From: Flavobacterium stagni
Lineage (GTDB): Bacteria; Bacteroidota; Bacteroidia; Flavobacteriales; Flavobacteriaceae
Direction of reading: 5' to 3'
Length of the DNA: 64,000 nucleotides
NCBI RefSeq assembly: GCF_004122105.1
Contig: NZ_SBKN01000005.1
Location: forward strand, 1-64,000
Positions 20,722 through 27,798 of this stretch are shown piece by piece; within the stretch, counting starts at the first letter, position 1; each line of letters opens with the position of its first letter. Under the pieces are notes generated by a model. That model was not told where the DNA came from. It saw only the letters and a program-made list of their open reading frames with translations, and ran no database searches. The translations under genes and the position numbers were made by a program.

Positions 20722-21909
20722 TTAGTCTAAGATTTCAGTTACCTGACCAGCTCCTACTGTACGACCACCCTCACGGATAGCGAAACGTAAACCTACGTTA
20801 AGAGCGATTGGGCTTAACAAATCAACAGTGATTGTTAAGTTGTCACCAGGCATAACCATCTCAACTCCTGCAGGTAAAGAAATAGTACCTGTTACGTCAG
20901 TTGTACGTACGTAGAACTGTGGACGGTAGTTGTTGTGGAATGGAGTGTGACGTCCACCTTCTTCTTTTTTCAAGATATAAACCTCAGCTTTGAATTTAGC
21001 GTGTGGCTTAACTGATCCTGGCTTACAAATAACCATACCACGACGGATATCAGCTTTGTCAATACCTCTCAACAATAAACCTACGTTATCTCCAGCTTCT
21101 CCACGGTCTAAGATTTTACGGAACATCTCAACCCCTGTAATTGTAGAAGTCAATTTGTCAGCACCCATACCGATGATTTCAACTGGATCACCTGTATTTG
21201 CAACACCAGTTTCGATACGACCTGTAGCAACAGTTCCACGACCTGTAATTGTAAATACGTCCTCAACTGGCATCAAGAATGGTTTGTTAACATCACGCTC
21301 AGGCTCTTCAATCCAAGCATCAACAGCTTCCATTAATTCGATGATTTTAGGAACCCAGTTTGGATCATTGTTCAATCCACCTAAAGCAGAACCTTGAACA
21401 ACTGGTCCGTTATCTCCATCATACTCATAGAATGATAATAAATCACGGATTTCCATTTCTACTAATTCCAACAATTCTGGATCGTCAACCATGTCCACTT
21501 TGTTCATGAAAACAACGATTCTTGGAATACCTACTTGACGTCCTAATAAGATGTGCTCACGAGTTTGTGGCATTGGACCATCTGTAGCAGCAACTACTAA
21601 GATAGCACCGTCCATTTGCGCAGCACCTGTAACCATGTTCTTAACGTAATCCGCGTGACCTGGACAGTCAACGTGAGCGTAGTGACGGTTAGCAGTTTCA
21701 TATTCTACGTGAGAAGTATTAATAGTAATACCTCTTTCTTTTTCTTCAGGAGCGTTATCAATTTGATCAAATGATTTCGCTTGACAATAACCAGCATCAG
21801 ACAATACTTTTGTAATTGCAGCAGTCAATGTAGTTTTACCGTGGTCAACGTGACCAATCGTACCAATATTAAGGTGTGGCTTGGTACGACTAAAATTTTC
21901 TTTTGCCAT
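20722..21909 (-). CDS. tuf: Elongation factor Tu
   Basis: 395 residues, full length. The G domain shows GHVDHGKT (19-26), the switch segment ERGITIN, DCPGH and NKVD; beta-barrel domains II and III follow. It delivers aminoacyl-tRNA to the ribosome as a GTP complex. It lies downstream of three tRNA genes and upstream of tRNA-Trp and secE, the conserved tufB-type context. Confidence 0.98.
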   Translation of the reverse strand: MAKENFSRTKPHLNIGTIGHVDHGKTTLTAAITKVLSDAGYCQAKSFDQIDNAPEEKERGITINTSHVEYETANRHYAHVDCPGHADYVKNMVTGAAQMDGAILVVAATDGPMPQTREHILLGRQVGIPRIVVFMNKVDMVDDPELLELVEMEIRDLLSFYEYDGDNGPVVQGSALGGLNNDPNWVPKIIELMEAVDAWIEEPERDVNKPFLMPVEDVFTITGRGTVATGRIETGVANTGDPVEIIGMGADKLTSTITGVEMFRKILDRGEAGDNVGLLLRGIDKADIRRGMVICKPGSVKPHAKFKAEVYILKKEEGGRHTPFHNNYRPQFYVRTTDVTGTISLPAGVEMVMPGDNLTITVDLLSPIALNVGLRFAIREGGRTVGAGQVTEILD

Positions 21910-21964
21910 TTTAATTAATTTTTAACTTAGTTATATTTATTAGTGTTCAAATAATTCAAATTTG

Positions 21965-22036
21965 AGCCAATGACGGGATTTGAACCCGTGACCTCTTCCT
22001 TACCAAGGAAGCACTCTACCCCTGAGCTACACCGGC
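21965..22036 (-). tRNA. tRNA-Thr (GGT)
   Basis: Cloverleaf with GCCGGTG acceptor strand, anticodon stem CTTCC / GGAAG and loop TTGGTAA (anticodon GGT). T loop TTCAAAT. Last tRNA before tuf. Confidence 0.95.
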
Positions 22037-22050
22037 GGTAAAGTTTTTTT

Positions 22051-22105
22051 GTTTCAGGTTTGAAGTTTCAGGTTTTAAAACTTGAAACTTGAAACTTTTA
22101 AACTT
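22051..22105. repeat. Inverted repeat of GTTTCAGGTTT-like units between tRNA genes
   Basis: The spacer between tRNA-Tyr and tRNA-Thr is nearly all one imperfect palindrome. The core is AAGTTTCAGGTTTT / AAAACTTGAAACTT with one G-T mismatch, and it extends outward with further GTTTCAGG units. As RNA it would form a long hairpin between two tRNAs. Confidence 0.8.
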
Positions 22106-22112
22106 TTAATGG

Positions 22113-22194
22113 TGGGGAGAGCAGGATTCGAACCTGCGAAGGTGTAACCAGCAGATTTACAGTCTGCCCTCGTTGGCCGCTTGAGTATCTCCCC
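22113..22194 (-). tRNA. tRNA-Tyr (GTA)
   Basis: Long variable arm typical of bacterial tRNA-Tyr, acceptor GGGGAGA, anticodon loop with GTA (ACTGTAAAT context), T loop TTCGAAT. Confidence 0.96.
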
Positions 22195-22242
22195 TAGCCA
22201 AGTTTTAGCCGAAGCCAAAACAGTATTTTCAGTATTTCAAAG

Positions 22243-22316
22243 AGCCGATGGAGGGACTCGAACCCACGACCTGCTGATTACAAATCAGCTGCTCTAGCCA
22301 GCTGAGCTACACCGGC
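22243..22316 (-). tRNA. tRNA-Thr (TGT)
   Basis: Acceptor GCCGGTG, anticodon stem CTGAT / ATCAG with loop TTGTA containing anticodon TGT, T loop TTCGAGT. First gene of the tRNA-tuf-secE-nusG-ribosomal protein cluster. Confidence 0.95.
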
Positions 22317-22325
22317 AATATTCAA

Positions 22326-22353
22326 TAAAAAAGTCCGCTATTTCTAACGGACT
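22326..22353 (-). terminator. Terminator of hpf
   Basis: Stem AGTCCGTTA / TAGCGGACT with a GAAA loop and a T tract on the minus strand, directly between the hpf stop and the first tRNA. The tRNA operon -7 box begins 2 bases upstream of this hairpin. Confidence 0.8.
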
Positions 22354-22354
22354 G

Positions 22355-22383
22355 CAAATGTAGGGAATTTATTTTTCTATCAA
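22355..22383 (-). promoter_or_regulatory. Promoter of the tRNA-tuf-ribosomal protein cluster
   Basis: On the minus strand TTG (22383-22381), 18 bases, TACATTTG (22362-22355). It fits the Bacteroidetes consensus and lies about 40 bases before the first tRNA. Confidence 0.65.
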
Positions 22384-22407
22384 AATATTTTTTTGAAAAA
22401 AATTTCA

Positions 22408-22710
22408 TCAAATATGGGAACGGATTTTCTCTTTCCGTTTAACTAATAATCGCTCAAGTGATTCAGCTGCTAACTCCGCCGCTTCCTCAAAAGTTTTACA
22501 CTGTTTTTTTACTACAAAATCATCTCCCGGCACATGTATTTTTACCTCCACACACTTATTCTCTTTCTCACTCGTATTATCTACTTTCAAAAACACATCG
22601 GCAGCAACAATCTTGTCAAAAAACTTTTCCAATTTATCCAAACGAACCTGAATGAAATCAACCAACTTACGATCTACTGAAAAGTTTACAGCATTTACAT
22701 TTACCTTCAT
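22408..22710 (-). CDS. hpf: Ribosome hibernation-promoting factor, short form
   Basis: 100 residues, the size of short HPF/RaiA-type proteins without the dimerising C-terminal domain. Typical beta-alpha fold segments: VNAVNFSVDRKLVDFIQ, KLEKFFDKIV, then a basic C-terminus VKRKEKIR. It binds the 30S subunit and silences ribosomes in stationary phase. It is 30 bases downstream of the recombinase gene and probably cotranscribed with it. Confidence 0.9.
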   Translation of the reverse strand: MKVNVNAVNFSVDRKLVDFIQVRLDKLEKFFDKIVAADVFLKVDNTSEKENKCVEVKIHVPGDDFVVKKQCKTFEEAAELAAESLERLLVKRKEKIRSHI

Positions 22711-22740
22711 ACTTCTAATTTTTAAGGTTACACTTGCGAG

Positions 22741-23634
22741 CTACTTCCGGTTACGGGGATGCGCAGTGCCATGCACCTTTTGCAATTCTGCCAAACTATT
22801 GTGCGTGTACACTTGCGTCGACGCCAAACTGGAATGTCCTAACAGCTCTTTTACTGAATTTAAATCCGCCCCCTTGTTCAGTAAATGAGTCGCAAACGTA
22901 TGTCGCAACACATGCGGACTCTTTTTTACCTTCTCGGAGACATTACTAAAGTACGAATTTATCAATCGATACACAAACGATTCATTCAATTTAACGCCTT
23001 TTAACATCAAAAAGAAATACCCCTCATCAACAATCACTTCTAAGTCAGCACGTTCCTTTAAATACACTTCAATTTCTTTAACGATAATGGGCAATAGCGG
23101 AATAATTCGCTCCTTATTTCTTTTCCCCAACACCTTAATCACACCACTTCCTAAATCCACATTTTTCACTTGCAACCCAATCAATTCCGCACGACGAATG
23201 CCCGTAGTATAAAACAAATCAATAATCAACTTGTCCCGCACTCCTTCAAATCCGTCGGGATAACGCAGCTGATTCAAGACCAAATCCAATTCGTTTTCAG
23301 AAAAAGGAATCTGTACTTTTTTTGGGGTTTTTAAGGCTTTGTGTTTTAGGAGCGGACTCACCTCCAATTGCCCCGTTTTTAATAAGAATTTGTAAAAGGC
23401 TTTTAAAGAAGAAATTTTTCGGTTAATGGTCGTGGTCGAAATACCATCATCGACCAAACTCACAATCCAACTCCGAATCATAGGATATTGCGCCGTTTCG
23501 AGTTGATCAGTAGCAAACGCCCCTACTAAATACTGCCGAAAAAACAGCAAATCATTTTCATAGGCCATCACCGTATGCGCCGAATACTTTTTCTCCAGCG
23601 CCAAATACTCCCGAAATGCGTTCAAATTATCCAT
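22741..23634 (-). CDS. Tyrosine recombinase, XerC/XerD type
   Basis: 297 residues, the usual Xer size. N-terminal SAM-like DNA-binding domain (1-100), then the catalytic domain with R147 (TTGIRRAEL), H241 and R244 (HVLRH), H267 (LLGHSS) and nucleophile Y276 (TQVYTH). It resolves chromosome dimers at dif sites. I cannot tell XerC from XerD by eye. The ATG abuts the rpsU terminator, and a candidate -7 box (TAACTTTG, 23651-23658) sits inside that terminator hairpin. Confidence 0.92.
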   Translation of the reverse strand: MDNLNAFREYLALEKKYSAHTVMAYENDLLFFRQYLVGAFATDQLETAQYPMIRSWIVSLVDDGISTTTINRKISSLKAFYKFLLKTGQLEVSPLLKHKALKTPKKVQIPFSENELDLVLNQLRYPDGFEGVRDKLIIDLFYTTGIRRAELIGLQVKNVDLGSGVIKVLGKRNKERIIPLLPIIVKEIEVYLKERADLEVIVDEGYFFLMLKGVKLNESFVYRLINSYFSNVSEKVKKSPHVLRHTFATHLLNKGADLNSVKELLGHSSLASTQVYTHNSLAELQKVHGTAHPRNRK

Positions 23635-23680
23635 AAAAAAACTGCTGTAACAAAGTTATGAAAACTTCAGTACAGCAGTT
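23635..23680 (-). terminator. rpsU terminator overlapping the recombinase promoter
   Basis: Stem ACTGCTGTA / TACAGCAGT with a T tract that ends one base before the recombinase ATG. The loop contains TAACTTTG, a match to the TAnnTTTG -7 box. Confidence 0.75.
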
Positions 23681-23703
23681 ATATTTTTGATAGGAACTAT
23701 TGA

Positions 23704-23898
23704 CTATCCTTCCATTGCATCACGTAATCCTTGGATATACTGAGCTTTCTGGATTTGTGCACGACGAACCACGGATGGCTTCGTAAACGCTTGACGCGCT
23801 CTCAACTGACGTACAGTTCCGGTTTTATCAAATTTTCTCTTGTAGCGCTTTAAAGCTCTATCAATGTTTTCTCCGTCTTTAATAGGTATAATTAACAT
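23704..23898 (-). CDS. rpsU: 30S ribosomal protein bS21
   Basis: 64 residues from the ATG at 23896-23898 (MLIIPIKDGENIDRAL). An upstream in-frame ATG exists, but the region between them is the Shine-Dalgarno. Basic helical protein at the 30S platform next to the 3' end of 16S rRNA. In Flavobacterium bS21 is known to help sequester the anti-Shine-Dalgarno. A strong SD (23907-23914) precedes the start, in contrast to its neighbours, as expected for autogenous control. Confidence 0.95.
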   Translation of the reverse strand: MLIIPIKDGENIDRALKRYKRKFDKTGTVRQLRARQAFTKPSVVRRAQIQKAQYIQGLRDAMEG

Positions 23899-23906
23899 AA
23901 GCAGGA

Positions 23907-23914
23907 CACCTCCC
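23907..23914 (-). promoter_or_regulatory. rpsU: Strong Shine-Dalgarno of rpsU
   Basis: GGGAGGTG on the minus strand, 8 to 10 bases before the ATG, complementary to the CACCUCC at the 3' end of 16S rRNA. Nearly all other genes here lack such a site. A -7 box TACCTTTG lies at 23930-23937. Confidence 0.85.
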
Positions 23915-23978
23915 TTCATTTAGTGGGCGCAAAGGTAAACATTATTTTGAATTATAAATTATAATTTTTACTTTTTTT

Positions 23979-24103
23979 TGGGCGTGCCCCCGAATCGCGT
24001 TTTTGCACCTCTCCAGTTCCCTGTCGGGGTCGGGTCGTCCGCTGCAAGTCCGTTGCTTCGCAGCCGGGCTTTCCGCTTCCACCCCTCACGCAATCCCTGC
24101 TCC
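23979..24103 (-). repeat. GC-rich 3' untranslated element, candidate dispersed repeat
   Basis: About 120 bases, much richer in GC than the surroundings, starting a few bases after the acyl-CoA dehydrogenase stop codon. On the minus strand it has GCGTGAGGGG, AGCGGAAAGCCCGG, a stem GCTGCGA / TTGCAGC, runs of GACCCGACCCCGACAGGG and a terminal palindrome GGGCACGCCC. From memory, GCGTGAGGG plus GCGGAAAGCCCG is a recurrent intergenic sequence in flavobacterial genomes. No reading frame is plausible. Confidence 0.6.
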
Positions 24104-24107
24104 TATC

Positions 24108-25280
24108 TTATTCCTTTACCGCCGGCTGGTAATCTTTCTGATCAATAATCATCTTCGACAAAATCTCACGCAAGATCTCCGAAGTTCCACCACCAATCGG
24201 ACCCAAACGACTGTCACGTAATAATCGAGCTAACGGATATTCTTCCATATACCCATATCCACCTAACATTTGCAAACAACTGTAGATTGTTTCGTCAGCT
24301 ACTTTAGTCGATTTCAATTTGGCCATTGTAGCTTCTTTCACCACATATTCGCCCTGATTCAAACGCGCCGTAGCCGCATAGTTGAAAATTTTACAATGCT
24401 CCACATCCGTCGCGTGATTTACTAACGTATGACGTAAGGCTTGGAATTTGTTTATGGTGGTACCAAAAGCTTCGCGCTTGGACATATAATCTATAGTGTA
24501 ATCCAAAGCATATTCTGCACGGGCATGGGCATTAATCGCCATCACCAGTCGCTCCAAAGCAAAGTGCTGCATGATGTAAGGAAAACCTTTGCCTTCCTCA
24601 CCCATTAAATTTTCAGCCGGAATTTCTACATTATCAAAGGCAATCTCTGCCGTATCCGATGCACGCCAACCCAATTTATCCAATTTAGTAGCAGAAACGC
24701 CTGGTAAATTCGTATCCATCAAAAAGATACTGATTCCTTTGTTTCCTTGCTCCGGACTTGTTTTGGCGGCCACTACATAATAGTCGGCATACACCCCATT
24801 TGTAATGAACGTTTTCGAACCGTTGATGATATACTTGTCGCCTTTTTTTACAGCGGTTGTTTTCATACCTGCTACATCACTACCTCCAAAAGGTTCAGTA
24901 ATACACAAAGCACCAATTTTATCCCCCGTAATACTCGGCGCTAAATAATCTTGTTTAATGCGCTCACTTCCTTCCGCATTCAAATGCGTCATGGCCAAGT
25001 AAGCATGGGCCCACATCGCTGCCGCAAATCCTGAAGAATGGATTTTTTGTAATTCTTCTAAAAAAACTACGGTGTAAAACAAATCCAAATTCATCCCCCC
25101 ATACGCTTCTGGATAACGCAATCCGAAAAAGCCCATTTCTCCAAATTTTTTCCAGATGAAGCGCTCAATGGTGCCGGTCTTTTCCCATTTTTCAATATGA
25201 GGCACTACTTCTTTCTGCAAAAAATCTTTAAAACTTGCGCGAAACAATTCGTGTTCTTCTGTAAAGTATACTGAACTCAT
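24108..25280 (-). CDS. Acyl-CoA dehydrogenase family protein
   Basis: 390 residues. All three acyl-CoA dehydrogenase regions are present: N-terminal helices, beta domain with CITEPFGGSDVAGM (126-139) contacting FAD, and C-terminal helices with QMLGGYGYMEEYP. It oxidises an acyl-CoA thioester at C2-C3 with FAD. The usual late catalytic Glu (as in a YEGT segment) is Gly here (IGGGTSEI), so the base is more likely E243 in ALERLVMAI, as in isovaleryl-CoA and long-chain enzymes. Substrate not determinable. It is 27 bases after the helix-hairpin-helix gene. Confidence 0.9.
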   Translation of the reverse strand: MSSVYFTEEHELFRASFKDFLQKEVVPHIEKWEKTGTIERFIWKKFGEMGFFGLRYPEAYGGMNLDLFYTVVFLEELQKIHSSGFAAAMWAHAYLAMTHLNAEGSERIKQDYLAPSITGDKIGALCITEPFGGSDVAGMKTTAVKKGDKYIINGSKTFITNGVYADYYVVAAKTSPEQGNKGISIFLMDTNLPGVSATKLDKLGWRASDTAEIAFDNVEIPAENLMGEEGKGFPYIMQHFALERLVMAINAHARAEYALDYTIDYMSKREAFGTTINKFQALRHTLVNHATDVEHCKIFNYAATARLNQGEYVVKEATMAKLKSTKVADETIYSCLQMLGGYGYMEEYPLARLLRDSRLGPIGGGTSEILREILSKMIIDQKDYQPAVKE

Positions 25281-25307
25281 TTTTATCCGTTTTTTTAGTG
25301 TCTTTTT

Positions 25308-26180
25308 TTAGAATTCCAAATATAGCGCAATAATTTTTAATTTTTCCAAATTTATTCCCTTGACATTTGTTAATTCCTCAATAGTTAAATCCCCATTCAT
25401 ACTGCGATACGCCACAATATTTCGGGACACAGGATACCGGAAATACGGAAACTGACCTAACTCTTTGATTGTCGCCTCGTTAATCTTTATTTTGACCACA
25501 TCAGGGTATTTTAAAAGGGTAAAATGCTCGTTGAGCTCCGTGATCACTTCGGGTTTCAACCCATAAACTTCATCCAACTGTTCCATGGAGACAAAAGCGC
25601 CTAGCGAACTTCGGTACTTCAAAATTCGTTCTGCCAGCACCTCACCGATTCCGCGAATCGCAACAAAATCCTCATCAGTAGCCGCATTGATGTCTTTGGG
25701 GACCATCTTTTTTTCTGCAAAAGTCTTTTGATTGAAAATAAACTTTTCCTGTTTCGATTTTGCATTTACCCACGCTGGAAACTTAAAATACACTTTCATT
25801 TTGTTTAAAACAGCATCGGGCACTTGTGTAACGGTTTGGAATTCTTGCGCGGAATTCACATACTTATTTTGCTTTCGAAAATCGACCAAACGTTGGTATT
25901 CTTGGGTTGACATTCCCCATTTGTAGGCTTTATAATCGGTTAAAAAGTTGGGATTAAAAGGATAAATCGGTGGTTTTTTATATTGTTTTACTACCGTATC
26001 CTTATCCTGGGTATCCGCTAACCATTGTTGGATATGTCGGGGAACAGGTTCGAGTTCGGGCTCTAATACACCCGAAAAGTATATTCCTTGCAAGATAAAA
26101 ATGGTAATAAGTAAGCTTAAAATTCCGAGGCGTTGACTTTTTGTATAATGGGTAAATTGGCGTATAAAAATAAAGTTCAT
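25308..26180 (-). CDS. Membrane-anchored helix-hairpin-helix protein
   Basis: 290 residues. One membrane segment (18-36, RLGILSLLITIFILQGIYF), then a linker and two ComEA-like helix-hairpin-helix motifs: PKDINAATDEDFVAIRGIGEVLAERIL followed by FVSMEQLDEVYGL (quoted in part), and a second C-terminal copy. Such motifs bind DNA non-specifically. The domain would face the periplasm. It may bind incoming DNA as ComEA does, but it is larger than ComEA and no competence neighbours are visible. Confidence 0.85.
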   Translation of the reverse strand: MNFIFIRQFTHYTKSQRLGILSLLITIFILQGIYFSGVLEPELEPVPRHIQQWLADTQDKDTVVKQYKKPPIYPFNPNFLTDYKAYKWGMSTQEYQRLVDFRKQNKYVNSAQEFQTVTQVPDAVLNKMKVYFKFPAWVNAKSKQEKFIFNQKTFAEKKMVPKDINAATDEDFVAIRGIGEVLAERILKYRSSLGAFVSMEQLDEVYGLKPEVITELNEHFTLLKYPDVVKIKINEATIKELGQFPYFRYPVSRNIVAYRSMNGDLTIEELTNVKGINLEKLKIIALYLEF

Positions 26181-26184
26181 GGTA

Positions 26185-26418
26185 TTATAAGTCGAAAACT
26201 GAAGATCGTTTCCCGCGCACCAAGTCTTTTAATTTTAAGATAAAAGCCATGGTTAGGTACAATCCAAAACCTAATCCTGCCGTCACGAAGGAAATGTAGA
26301 TGAAGAACAAACGAACATTGGTAGCGCGCATGCCCAACTTATCCGCTAAGCGGGAGCAAACATAAAAACCATGTCGTTCAAAAAAGTGACGTAGATCCGT
26401 TATCATCAGGTTGTTCAA
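26185..26418 (-). CDS. PspC-like small membrane protein
   Basis: 77 residues. Short N-terminal PspC-like segment (FYVCSRLADKLGMRATNVRLFFIYISF) followed by a membrane span (VTAGLGFGLYLTMAFIL) and a basic tail. Similar small proteins are common in Flavobacteriaceae; their role is unproven, with envelope stress suggested by the PspC name. It ends 5 bases before the helix-hairpin-helix gene and starts 17 bases after the restored end of the DUF2851 frame. Confidence 0.8.
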   Translation of the reverse strand: MNNLMITDLRHFFERHGFYVCSRLADKLGMRATNVRLFFIYISFVTAGLGFGLYLTMAFILKLKDLVRGKRSSVFDL

Positions 26419-26517
26419 TTTTCTGTTTTCAAAATTACGTATTTCTTTTTAACAACTCGATTCCAATCGCACAATTCAGGCATTTCTTCGCATCACAATA
26501 CTGTTTTTTCAATTCGA

Positions 26518-27705
26518 TTAACGCTTGTGATTGTTGGGCATTTGTTGCCTGAATTCCGTATTGATTGAATTTTTCCAGCACGCTATTTTCTCTGGAGGAA
26601 TATGTTGTAACAAGAGCAATTGCGCTTCTGCCTCAAACTTGCCCATTTGTTGCGCATAAGCGAACTTTAAAGGAAGTAAAGTGTTGATGAGTAATAAATG
26701 AATAAACGATTCCGACAATTGTTTCTTCTTTTTCTGTGAAGGTTTATCAAAGTTGTAATGCGTTTCCCAATAGGTACTCACGCCAACTTGAAACAAGTCA
26801 AGCAACGATTCCAAACTATTTCTCTCCAATACCGATTGAAACAAATGCCTGCGTTTGTGGTAAACCATGGCCAATTGCGCTAATCGAATTGTTGGAAAAT
26901 TATCCGGTCGTAATTTGAAAAAACGCACATTCACCTGCGGTTTCTCCAAACGGTATTTGAGTTGCAAAAAAGCATACCAATCGACCAACTCTTGAGCGTA
27001 CACATCCAAGGGCTCATTGGGAAACAAACCAGATTGTCCAAATAGTAAGGCTTCCAAATAATGCACTTCTAAGGCTTCTTTTCTTACAACTGAAAACTGA
27101 ATGGATTGTGCCACTTGCGCAAACGCTTCGCCATTGGTGTTCAATCCGAAATTCTTGGCGAGCAACACAAACAAAACCGACTCCCAATCGTTTTGATACT
27201 CCTCCAACAATTTCAAAATAGGTTCTGATTTTCGTGCTAATCGCTCAAAATACAACCGCTCCAGCCAATTTTGTAAAACAAACTGAGGAATAAATGACAA
27301 TTCACGCTCACAGGAAATCCATTCTTTGCGTTGCATCAATTCGAGATAGTTGTTGAGCAATCCTTCTTCGACCCGATTCTTTAATTCCAAAACAGGCAAC
27401 TCGGTATTGTTCTTTCGGTATACAGGCATGTCATGTTCCCAAACCACATGTAGGATGACATTTTCATAATTGGGATCTTGTTCATGGTGGTGGGCATACC
27501 AATCCGAAGACTTCAAATGGATTTCAACCATTCCGGCCCATTTTTGGGAACCAATGATGAGTTGGGCATTAAAAAAATCGGGGCCTTCGGTTTGTAAATA
27601 GTCTCCCGTTCGAAGTAATTGGATAGAATCTCCCGAAGTTGTATATAATTGTGTAACGTCAAAACGCTTGAAGCGCCACACGTGGTGCAAAAAATCTTCT
27701 TTCAT
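26518..27705 (-). CDS. DUF2851 family protein, 3' end apparently frameshifted
   Basis: 395 residues as read. Matches DUF2851 over most of its length (VEIHLKSSDWYAHHH, YENVILHVVWEHD, LPVLEL). No signal peptide; function unknown. The last 20 or so residues are unrelated to the family, while the next frame continues with a plausible family C-terminus including YCDAKKCLNCAIG and would stop at 26435. Adding one A to the four-A run at 26586-26589 (minus-strand sense) restores the full frame. Either an assembly error or a true 3' truncation. Confidence 0.85.
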   Translation of the reverse strand: MKEDFLHHVWRFKRFDVTQLYTTSGDSIQLLRTGDYLQTEGPDFFNAQLIIGSQKWAGMVEIHLKSSDWYAHHHEQDPNYENVILHVVWEHDMPVYRKNNTELPVLELKNRVEEGLLNNYLELMQRKEWISCERELSFIPQFVLQNWLERLYFERLARKSEPILKLLEEYQNDWESVLFVLLAKNFGLNTNGEAFAQVAQSIQFSVVRKEALEVHYLEALLFGQSGLFPNEPLDVYAQELVDWYAFLQLKYRLEKPQVNVRFFKLRPDNFPTIRLAQLAMVYHKRRHLFQSVLERNSLESLLDLFQVGVSTYWETHYNFDKPSQKKKKQLSESFIHLLLINTLLPLKFAYAQQMGKFEAEAQLLLLQHIPPEKIACWKNSINTEFRQQMPNNHKR

Positions 27706-27753
27706 AAGGCGTATAAAAATCTAAATGGTCTCGAAACCACGAAGTTAAAAAAA

Positions 27754-27783
27754 TTCCACATGCAAAACCAATTTTTATCTTTG
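27754..27783 (+). promoter_or_regulatory. Promoter of the PNGase F-like gene
   Basis: TTC (27754-27756), 19 bases, TATCTTTG (27776-27783). The -7 box is a perfect match; the upstream triplet differs by one base. The ATG at 27799 is 15 bases downstream. Confidence 0.6.
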
Positions 27784-27798
27784 TAAAAAAGGATATCC

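Noticed and set aside
22741..23634. Integrase of a mobile element
   Set aside because: Length, motifs and location between rpsU and hpf fit a chromosomal Xer recombinase. No attachment repeats or phage genes are visible nearby.
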